Source: Buxus sempervirens
Taxonomy: Eukaryota; Streptophyta; Magnoliopsida; Buxales; Buxaceae
Direction: 5' to 3'
Length of the DNA: 64,000 bases
Assembly: GCA_947561395.2 (NCBI GenBank)
Contig: OX387185.1
Location: forward strand, 42,170,602-42,234,601
Positions 55,852 through 64,000 of this stretch are shown here, piece after piece. Under the pieces are notes generated by a model that saw only the letters and a program-made list of their open reading frames with translations, had not been told where the DNA came from and did no database searches. The position numbers were made by a program, and so were the translations under genes. The stretch's first letter is position 1. Each line of letters opens with the position of its first letter.

Positions 55852-58800
55852 TGTAAACACCCAAATTTTGATCAAACCAAAAAGAAAAAAAGAAGAAAAC
55901 AAAAAGTGTGTGCTAAAAGACAACAGAAAAGTCAAACCCTGAGGGGTCAAAAATTGACTTTTTGATCAAGAGAAAATTTTTCACCTTGCCCTATTTCAAT
56001 AGATAGAGAATCTTGACACGTTTCCAACGTAACTGAGTTTGCTGGAATCGGAGTCCGGATGAAGGATCTATGGGTTGGTCAAACTTGAGGGTGAGCCGAG
56101 AGTTGACTTTTTTTGAACCCTATGCCAGGTGCTTAGCCCTGTCCCATTGGATAGAGGACTCCGATACGGTTCTAACGCAATTGAGTTTACCCAAATCGGA
56201 GTCCGGATGAAGAAGATATGAGCTGTCGAAGTTTCCGAGCAGCAAAATCGGAAACTGCACACGTGGCAAAGAAACTGCACACGTGGCGACAAATGCAGCA
56301 AAATATCTCAGGGGGAAATCTTTAAATATCCAAAACTTGCCAAATATCTCAGGGACTAAACCAAAAATCGTACGGGGCAATCCGTAGATATCCAAAAGTG
56401 TCAAATCGGTCGAATCGGTCAAGTCGAGGGGCAAATCCATAATTTTTTGATTTGTATCCGACCAAATATATCGGATACACATAGGTTTGTGTATGACCGA
56501 CATCAAATGTCGGATACAAAGATTTGGTCGGCGAGATTCACGCCGATTCCCTGACAAATTCGCGGCGGCATTTAATTTTCGAAATGATTGTGTTTATATT
56601 CGATATAATATACTGGATACAAAGGAAGTGCAGTGTATCCGACATAATATGCCGGATACAAAGGAAGTGTAGTGTATCCGACATTAAATGCTGGATACAT
56701 TAAGTTTTCTATAAAAAGGCAACAGCAGCTCCATTTCGGGGGTTGGCTTCCTTTTGGTTGATTTCCACCCCTTCTCCCCCTTTGTCTCTGATCCGAAACC
56801 CCCCACTTTCACCCTTCCTTGATCCTTGAACCCCTAGAACACCACCTAAAGGCCATCCTACCCCTCTCCACTCCCTTCTTCTACCCTTAGGAACTTGAAG
56901 GAGAAGAGGAAGCTGCTGCCGCTGTGAGAAGGAGCTGCTCCGGCCCTTGTCATAGCTTCAAGGAGATCCTAGCCCACCTCTCCAGGGTTTGTAATCCCCA
57001 AGGTAATGTTTCCTACGATCTTTTGTTCAATATAAGTCAAGATGAGCCTATTTCGAGCATATGTGGGTACTTTCTATGTGTAGTGTCTCTTCTCTTTGTT
57101 TTTTTTCTTTTCATGTTGAATATGGAAGCCCCATGGTAAGGGGGAGATGCACGTGTGGTCCATGAGGGGTGAGGGACCGTCTAAGCATGTATTCCATAGC
57201 CTTAATAGCATAATCTCGTTACTGATGTCCCATTTGCAAGAGGAAGCATGTTTCCCCCTATTTAGCCTTCTTCTGTACCCCATGTAAACCCCCCGTATTC
57301 CCTTCTCGTGGTTGCTCTCCTCTTTCCCCGTTACTACTTTTCGGCCATCCCTGGTGGTGGTCACGAGACTTCCCTCTCGCAAGATCCAAGAGCCAAGGTT
57401 TGTGAAAGCGTGTGCATGTGTAAGCACCCATTTCGTTTATTTTGCATCACTTTTTGTGCTTACTGTGTTGAGTGAGATTAGAAACCAGAACAGGGACTCC
57501 TTGGTCCTTGTCCAATCATTGCATGGGATCCAAAGTGGAAGAGGTAAAAACAATGCCTCTTCCCTCCCCTTTTCCATGTTATAAAAATCATCAAAAGTGA
57601 CCAAATTGGGGCATTCCCTCTCACCTGAACTAATGTGGGCTCACACAGGAGCCCACACCATCCCTGGAACACCCTGAGGAGCCTAAAAACCCAACCCCAA
57701 TGCAAAAATCCGAGAAAAAGGCTTCTGTGGGTTGATCCGGCAACTCAGGTCGGATCAACTGAAACCCATGTGTAGCCAGCTAAAGATGCCGGATACACTG
57801 AGCCCAGTGTGTAACCGGCATCTTAGGCCGGCTACACTGCCAGACTGCTTTTTTGCTATCTTTGTGATAATATGCTGATTTTTTGGTTTGTTTGATCAAT
57901 CCGGATGAACCAGAAGGGTTTCCGGGTGACCCGGAAACCCCAGGATGGGCCATGGACCGACTCGGTCCAAATTGATTTCCGGTGGGCCTTCCAACGGGGC
58001 CTACCAAGCCCGACCAACTTATTTGTGCTTAAATAAGATAATTAAAAGAATTGAGTGGGCCAGACTCTTTGAGGCCCACCAAAGCCCATCTGGGGCAACA
58101 TGCCTATTTAGATCCAGGCTTGGTTTGGCCGAGACTGCGGGTAGGGCCGGTCGGGCCTACTAAAGTCCATCGAACCAAACCAACTTAGGGTTTCCAAACC
58201 CGAACTCATGAAGTCTTGGGCTTTCAAGCCCAAGCTCAGGGAAAGGGCCCCAAGCCCAAGGCCTGGCCCATTTTGGCATAGATTAAGAAAGATAATCAAA
58301 ATCACTTGGCAACCAACTGTGTGGCCCGCTCAAGGGCCCACAAAGCAATCCCGGCCCACTTGGCATGAAAATCATTTAATTCTAAACTTAAACTTCAAAT
58401 AAAATCAATTTATTTGAACCAAGCCCAAAGGGCCTCTCAGGTTTAGACTGAGGCTCACCAAGGGAACATGTGGGCTGCCCTTGGCCCATCAAGGGATCCG
58501 TGGGCCTTCCAACGGGTCCCACCTAATCAGACTCACTTCACTGAATAATAAAAGATAAAAACAAGTAAAGGGACCCACACCACTCAGGTAATCCCACCAG
58601 ACTTAACCAAATGGCATGCTGGATTAGGAATCGGGTGAGTGAGCGACCAAAAGTTGACTCAAACCAGGAGAACTGTGGGACCCGTCATTTGACGGGGTGG
58701 ACTGGGGTGTCTACGGACTTCCCCAGACCGCAACCGAGAACCTACTTAGAATCTCAAGCCGCAGACTAAGCCCTAATAGACAAAATTTAGGCACTCAGGT

Positions 58801-58901
58801 GTCTGCCTGCACCCCATCAGGCAGTGGCGACTCCAAGCAAATCCCGAGGCACGCATCGTTTTGTATGCGCCTCGTCGTGCGGCCGAAATCAGGTGTGCAC
58901 A
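55852..58901 (+). mobile_element. Nested solo LTR (3050 bp)
   Basis: TGTAAACACCC at the start and GGTGTGCACA at the end, with the 5-bp duplication AGCAC at 55847-55851 and 58902-58906. TATAAAAA at 56710-56717 gives + orientation. TGGCGACTCC occurs about 85 bp before the end, the same place as in the host LTR, so it belongs to the same broad Tat group. Much of 57900-58500 is rich in GGGCC/GGCCC words. No protein recognised. Confidence 0.8.
56453..56700. repeat. Palindromic GTATCCGAC/GTCGGATAC array before the LTR TATA box
   Basis: TGTATCCGACAT and its inverse TGCCGGATACAA alternate six to seven times, with a ~40-bp unit (GGATACAAAGGAAGTGYAGTGTATCCGACAT) in direct repetition at 56610-56690. 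It ends 10 bases before TATAAAAA, in what should be U3. Confidence 0.75.
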
Positions 58902-58914
58902 AGCACATAGGGGT

Positions 58915-59200
58915 CTACCCTACGGATCCACTTCTTCTTTTTTCCCCTAGCTCTCTCTTCACGTTTTACTGCTAGAGAGGATTCTTTAGGTACTTAGAGA
59001 CAGGTTTGGGAATACAAACACAATAAGAGGCCTTATTCTATAAAAAGAGAAAAATAGATTATGGGGTTCTATTCTAGGGATCCACCTGTTCCCCTTTTCT
59101 CCTAGCTGTCTTTTCATGTTTTACGGTTAGAGAGGATTCTTGAGGTACTTGGAGGCAGGTTTAGGAATACAATTATAAACTAGGCCTTATTCTACAGCAG
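58915..59200. repeat. ~140-bp tandem duplication in the outer solo LTR
   Basis: Two copies of a unit running from GGATCCAC through CCCCTAGCT, CACGTTTTAC and AGAGAGGATTCTT to AGGCCTTATTCTA. The LTR at 61464 has one copy (inverse, near 62210-62330). Confidence 0.75.
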
Positions 59201-59353
59201 TGGAGAAGATCCTATTATTTCTAGAATTGAAGACAGAAATAAAAGGGAAAAGGGACTTACCTGGATTGAGCAAGCAGAGCAGTAGGGATTCCTCTCTTCA
59301 CTTGGAGCTCTTTAGACTTCCAATTAATGGCCCTTTGCTTGAGGAAAGACCCT

Positions 59354-59362
59354 CTATTTATA
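59354..59362 (-). promoter_or_regulatory. TATA box of the outer solo LTR
   Basis: TATAAATAG on the minus strand, matching in position and context the TATAAATAG of the neighbouring LTR at 62021. Confidence 0.5.
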
Positions 59363-59550
59363 GGCAAACCCAAGGGCATGGTTGGTCCAGAGGGATATAC
59401 CAAAATCCTCCAGATTGAATTGAAAATAGGGATAATGCCAATCCTTTGCCAAATAGGATAAATAAGATAATTTGAAATTCACAGAGAGATATTTGGATGC
59501 AGATAAGGCTTAGAAATCGAAAAAGGCAAAATTCGCACAAAAACCCCTGT

Positions 59551-59656
59551 GCCCGTATATACATTGCGGGCAAGTGCTGCCCGCATTCTCAATACGGGCG
59601 CTGCATGCCCGTATATCAATTGCGGGCGCAACCAGCCCGCAGACATAATACGGGCA
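59551..59656. repeat. Palindromic GCCCGTATAT/ATTGCGGGC array before the LTR TATA box
   Basis: Alternating GCCCGTAT and AATGCGGGC/AATACGGGC words, five to six half-sites in 105 bp, lying upstream of the TATA box in the LTR's own (minus) orientation. Confidence 0.75.
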
Positions 59657-59763
59657 CTGCCTGTTGATGAAATTTTGCTCATTTTTGACCTGTTTCAAAT
59701 CCCAATTACATATTTTCAATTATTTTCTCATTGTGTAGTGCAATTTGGGGTGTCTACAAATAT

Positions 59764-61463
59764 ATATCAGCCAAGTCTATATAATTAAATATAGAAGGCT
59801 AAAATTTTTCAATCGTGTATTTTGAAGATAAATGTTATCTTTGCATTTATTTATGTTACCTTGGAGGCCAATAACTTAAATTCTGATAATTATAGACGTT
59901 GGAGGTTTCCTACTTGCAGATACTTATGATGGTTTATTTTTGTTTTTCAATTCTTTCCTTCCACAACATTTTACCATTGTCATTACGAGGATTAGGAATC
60001 TAAAAATTATAGCATTGATATTTACTTAAAAAGATGGCTAGTTTAATATACTACATGACAATTTTCATTGATTATTATTGGTGTTTTCATAATTTTTATT
60101 GCAAAGTGTGAATTCCCTTGCGAATGGGAAAAATTTATTGGATGTATCTTATTTCTGGATGGCAGCATGTTAGAAATTATTTCTATTGCACATGTAAGCT
60201 CGATTTTTTGCTTTACTTTGTTAAGTGTATTTTCATAAGCTATAATGGGAGGGGTTGTTATTATATGGGTGCTTCCATTATTTGCTGTTCTTTGTTTATA
60301 TCGTTAAGACATTTTACTTGGTGGAATAGAAACCTCTTAAGGCTGAACTAATCAAACTTAACTACGATGGGGTGATAAGCAAGGAGGGGAAGGTAGTTGT
60401 GGGATGAGTACTAGGAAGATCAGATGGATTGCCAGTTTGTTTTTATGCAAGTCAAACTTTAGAAAATTCTAATTTTAGAGTTGTAACTTTTGTCCATGGA
60501 TAATAGGTATTAAACTAGCTAGTAGAATAGATATTGACCTTTTGGAAATTGAAGGAGATGCAGCCCATCATAACAGGAGTGGGATCCCTGTGGCAAGCAA
60601 ACATCATGGTTGAGGATGCTAAACAATGGATCAAGAAATCTAAGCAGACGGAAATCAAGCATATCAAGTGACAGAGAAATAAAGTGGGTGATGCTTTAGG
60701 GACTGAATATGGATAGTTGCAATCATATGGTCTGGTCGAAGCCATAGGATAGTGGATAATCTTTTGCAATATGATTGTAGAACTATGTATTTTTACTATA
60801 AGCTAATGTTTTTTTACCCAAAAAAAAAAAAAGAAAAATTTTTTTTTTGCACATATGAAGGATACTCTTGAGGCTTGCAAAGATTCTTCTCTCAATCTCA
60901 TAGTTTTCTTAATATTTAGTAACATCTCAATATAACTCAATTTATTTATATTGAATACGACAGGACTGGCAAAACCACAAATTGTAACTTATTCCATGCT
61001 TATGGCAAATGTATTCATTGCTTACTTACGATTAAACCAACATAAATAAATCCATTAAAAAAAATCAAATGTTAATCAGTGCTTTAACATTTTATTTCAC
61101 AAAGGCACAAACCATATATTTCCAAACAATGATATACAGTGTAGCACGTGCCCCACTGACTCGTATGTTTATATCTACCTATCTATATCTATATACTATA
61201 TATCTATATGCTATATATAATGAGAATAGGCCCCTTGGGAAGCATGCCGGGAATGAAATTCTTCTTACCCGTAATGGCCTTCTAAAACGTTGTTAAGGTT
61301 CGTTGATAAATGGGTATATTTGTCTTATCCGATTCAATGCATTTCAAACGTAAATAGTTGCCATTGATTCCCTCCCACTTCTCCAAAACTTTGTCCACTT
61401 TCTCTCAGTTTCAACAATAGGGGAAGCCGTTTTCAAAGAAGACTGATTCCTTCATTTGGTTTC
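59764..61463. other. Unique spacer right of the array
   Basis: AT-rich flank with one recognisable item, the RNase H-like remnant at 60346-60724. A-runs near 60822 and a TATATC-type simple repeat at 61174-61220. No host gene seen. Confidence 0.6.
60346..60724 (+). pseudogene. RNase H-like domain remnant (LINE-type)
   Basis: Broken frames read IKLNYDGVISKEGKVVVG, then VLGRSDGLPVCFYA, later LASRIDIDLLEIEGDA and finally EIKHIK-RQRNKVGDAL. The order (LN-x-DG, G-x-VLGRSDG, LLEIEGD, N-x-V-DAL) is that of the RVT_3 RNase H domain found at the end of plant non-LTR retroelement proteins and some host relatives. Several stops and frame changes make it non-functional. Part of it is repeated at 48345-48500. 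Confidence 0.5.
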
Positions 61464-61551
61464 TGTAGACACCCCAATCAAAATGAATTTTAAATGTTTT
61501 ATTTGAGCTTTGGCATGTGTCAAACACTCAAAAATACTCAAAAGGGGTGCT

Positions 61552-61821
61552 AACCGCACTGTATATGCGGTTTTTGTGAATTTGGTTTCAACTGCCCTGT
61601 GTATGCGGTTGCGACCACACACACAGCACGGTTGAGGTTTATGCTTCTTGCGTGAGTTGCCACATGGCTTCTAGAAGCTTAGGCCGTTAGGCCACGTCGA
61701 CAGCAATCATGAGGAGCGTAACTGAATTTGAACCGCTTTGTATGTGCGGTTGAGGTAAATTTGCATGGAAACTGCATATAGAGTGACGGTTTTGTGGAAA
61801 CCGCACTGTGTATGCGGTTTT
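61552..61821. repeat. AACCGCACTGTGTATGCGGTT array before the LTR TATA box
   Basis: Five or so partly palindromic units (AACCGCACTGTATATGCGGTT and variants) separated by 30-100 bp, 200-470 bp upstream of TATAAATAG. Confidence 0.75.
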
Positions 61822-62020
61822 GCTTGTTTCGTGCATTTGCGAAAATGCTCGATCTCTGAGCCTTATTTATGCATATTACCTCTCTCTTAGGGACTTGAAC
61901 TCCCTGTTTTACCCCCCAAAACTTCTAGATTTACAACAATTCAAGGTTTTAACTTGAATTGGAACAATCTAGAGGGATTTTTGGGCATACCCTTGGGACT
62001 TTTATGCCCTTGGTTGTGCC

Positions 62021-62029
62021 TATAAATAG
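62021..62029 (+). promoter_or_regulatory. TATA box of the right-edge LTR
   Basis: TATAAATAG in a GC-moderate context; identical to the one on the minus strand at 59354-59362. Confidence 0.55.
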
Positions 62030-64000
62030 AGGGGTCCTCCTCTTGCAAATGGCTGGCAATTTGAGGCATTGGAGCTCTGAAAGAAGAAGGGAAACTCTGT
62101 TGGATTGTCTACTCAAGGCTCAAGCTACCAAGGTAAAGCTCTATTTTAGCTTTCTAGTATTTTCTTTACATTTTCCAACTCCCAACTTCTACCTTTATGT
62201 AGTGTAAGGCCTGGTTGATTGTTTTGTAGCCCCAAACCTCTTCCAAAGTACCTGGGAATCCTCTCTAGCCGTAAAACGTGAAGAGAGAGCCTTGGGAAAA
62301 AGAAGTTGGAATAGATCCTCTAGGCTTAGAACCTACATATGATGAAGAGCATATTTATTGGTTATTCTGAACCTATGGTTGCTTTCTCTGATATGTTTTG
62401 TATTTGTCTCTGGAGAAGATATACGAATCCATGCTCTCAATAGCAATGGATTCCAACCTTCTCCTAGAAATATGATTTCCATCATCACCAAACACATTTT
62501 TCACTGTTTTTGCAAGGATAAGCTAGATCTTGGATTTTCCATGTTTAATATGGGAAATCTGAGATCACTGGCTTTAGAATGAATTTTTAGAACTTCATGA
62601 GGTTGTTTTTCATGGTTTCTAGTTGTTTTGGTCGAATTCACTTGCACACATGCACTGATTTTGGCCTTTTATTAAAAAATATTCAAAACAGGGTAGCATC
62701 TGTGGCTTGTCTTAGAATGCTTATAACTTCATCCTCCGGATGAATTTTTGAGTGATTCTAAAGACATGTGATAGATGGGAAAGCCTACTTTGTATCTGGA
62801 AATTTTCATTCATTTTTATGGAGTTAATTTTTGACACCATCTGTGTAAAGTCGGTAGGTCAGCTCAGTTCAGATTGCTGAACTTGCCACTTTGATTGAGC
62901 ACCACTTGCTCATTTTTAATCCGTCTTGAGTGATTTCAGTCTCTGTGTTTTCCTTGAGGAGTCTATTTTCCATTCCAATTGGTTTCAATAGATTTTGATT
63001 TGATTTGTGGCTTGTGTGCTTGATTGACTCAGAGTGGCTCTGTAATAGAGTTCTGGGTTAATCTGTGATCCTCTAGGCATGTTCAAGAGGACTCACAAGT
63101 CACAAATGGATGGAGTTTGGTGTAAGACCTATTTCGTTTGAAAGATGGCACCATATAATTCATCATTGCAAATTTTAACGGATTTATATGGAGCCAAACT
63201 CCACGAATAGGGTTTCAAAAATGCTTACTCGCTGCTTTTTTTGAGTAACAACAGCAGACTTTCGTAGAGTGTTTCTCCCTTGTTTTAAATTGGAATGAGA
63301 TGATTTTCTTACTAAATATTCTAGTTCATACCAGCTATCAAATGGCCTTGGTTTCATTTGATTTGGATTTAAATCAAGTGATTTATGGTTGATCGAAGTC
63401 TTCAAGTTCTTATAACCTGATTTTTCCAGATTTACCTTAGCTTGGTTTCTCTTCATTTTTTTACTTTGATTTTCATTTACTCATGAAGTTATAGAAGTGG
63501 TATATCCATGAGAGTCCAAATTCATTGGACTACTCATATGGAATAATTACACACATTTTGCTTACTTTCAAGCACTCTTTGTCTCCTTTTGATTAGCAAG
63601 CAATCTTTAGTATGAGCAAGCATGCGGCAACCGTCTTGTACGGATGAGTGGGGGTGCCTAACACCTTCCCTCGCTCATAACTAATTCCTCCTACCTGATC
63701 TCTGGATTTTTTCCTTGTATTAGAGCTACTTTGGCTTTATTTGGCATTATATGATCCCTTTGGTGTCCATTCACACCTCAACTTGAATGGTGATGACTCT
63801 TTATTTTTATCAATCCCCGCGTGACGATATCGGAAGTCATCCTATCTTCTTCTATCGAGAGGTTTAAAATGAATTCATGTAGACAAGGATAGAGAGAAAA
63901 ATAATGCCAAAACATAAAACTGAAAATACTTTTATTTTCTGAATCTCTTCATCAACATACAATAAAATACGCAAGAATTCTCCTTAAATAGACTCCACAT

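Larger units (their letters stand above)
54918..59758 (-). mobile_element. Tat-type solo LTR with a second LTR nested in it
   Basis: Flanked by AATAT on both sides (54913-54917, 59759-59763); removal restores exactly the sequence at 48300-48312. Read on the minus strand it starts TGTAGACACCCC at 59758, has TATAAATAG at 59362-59354, carries GGTGCCTAACACTTTCCC and GTGGCGACTC near the end, and finishes GTCTCACA at 54918. These conserved words also occur in the LTR at 61464-63885. Without the nested element it is about 1.8 kb. There is no internal domain, so a solo LTR. Confidence 0.82.
61464..63885 (+). mobile_element. Tat-type LTR (2.4 kb), right boundary tentative
   Basis: Starts TGTAGACACCCC, has TATAAATAG at 62021 and GGTGCCTAACACCTTCCC near 63653, and probably ends TTCATGTAGACA at 63885. 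The order of conserved words matches the outer solo LTR at 54918-59758 read in reverse. No 5-bp duplication is visible (GTTTC left, AGGAT right), so it may be the 5' LTR of an element running out of the window, or the right end may be misplaced. No convincing primer-binding site follows within 115 bp. Confidence 0.65.

Noticed and set aside
57074..57427. 117-codon minus-strand frame and neighbours in the nested LTR
   Set aside because: No domain, no conservation in the related LTRs; open by chance in a GC-richer stretch.

Overview
The window is nuclear DNA of a flowering plant. It is AT-rich, has long non-coding spacers, and carries a plant-specific serine carboxypeptidase family together with the usual plant transposons (Ty3 chromovirus, Tat-type LTRs, MULEs, CACTA, PIF/Harbinger, hAT MITEs, L1 LINEs). 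I cannot name the species from the sequence. I found no rRNA, tRNA, CRISPR or bacterial-type operon.

The backbone is a head-to-tail array of six intronless SCPL50-like serine carboxypeptidase (peptidase family S10) genes, all on the + strand and called A to F here. A (1-1003) is cut by the window edge. B (4428-9415) is broken by two transposon insertions. C (23813-25168) and D (31258-32613) are intact. E (37116-38429) is intact except for an early stop in the C-terminal tail. F (51590-52946) has a 1-bp frameshift just before the catalytic His. Each gene sits in a duplicated cassette: a ~1.2-kb downstream block, an AT-rich block that is missing in some cassettes, and a ~1.3-2-kb upstream block holding a small SNARE-like exon remnant. 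The cassettes are so alike that one copy often shows the empty site of an insertion in another, which fixes many transposon ends to the base.

Insertions, left to right: a CACTA end fragment and a solo LTR inside gene B; a 542-bp MULE; a 6.8-kb MULE containing a 2.5-kb CACTA element; a PIF/Harbinger-like element 5' of C carrying an aminotransferase (AGT2-like) exon, with a sister copy 5' of D; a PIF/Harbinger element 3' of C carrying transposase remains and the start of a MYBC1/PCL1-like gene; two hAT MITEs between D and E; a rearranged Ty3 chromovirus 3' of E; Helitron-like ends in the AT-rich blocks; a solo LTR with a second solo LTR nested in it 3' of F; and another LTR at the right edge. 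Several very short poly(A) insertions with target duplications look like extreme 5'-truncated L1 copies.

Functionally, the only host genes likely to work are the carboxypeptidases, which should be secreted or vacuolar enzymes of overlapping activity. Everything else is transposon, captured fragment or duplicated spacer. No wholly new system is evident. The most notable items are the LTR-SCPL chimeric reading frame, the two gene-capturing Harbinger elements, the palindrome arrays upstream of the TATA boxes of three Tat-type LTRs, and the chromovirus with an inverted 5' end.
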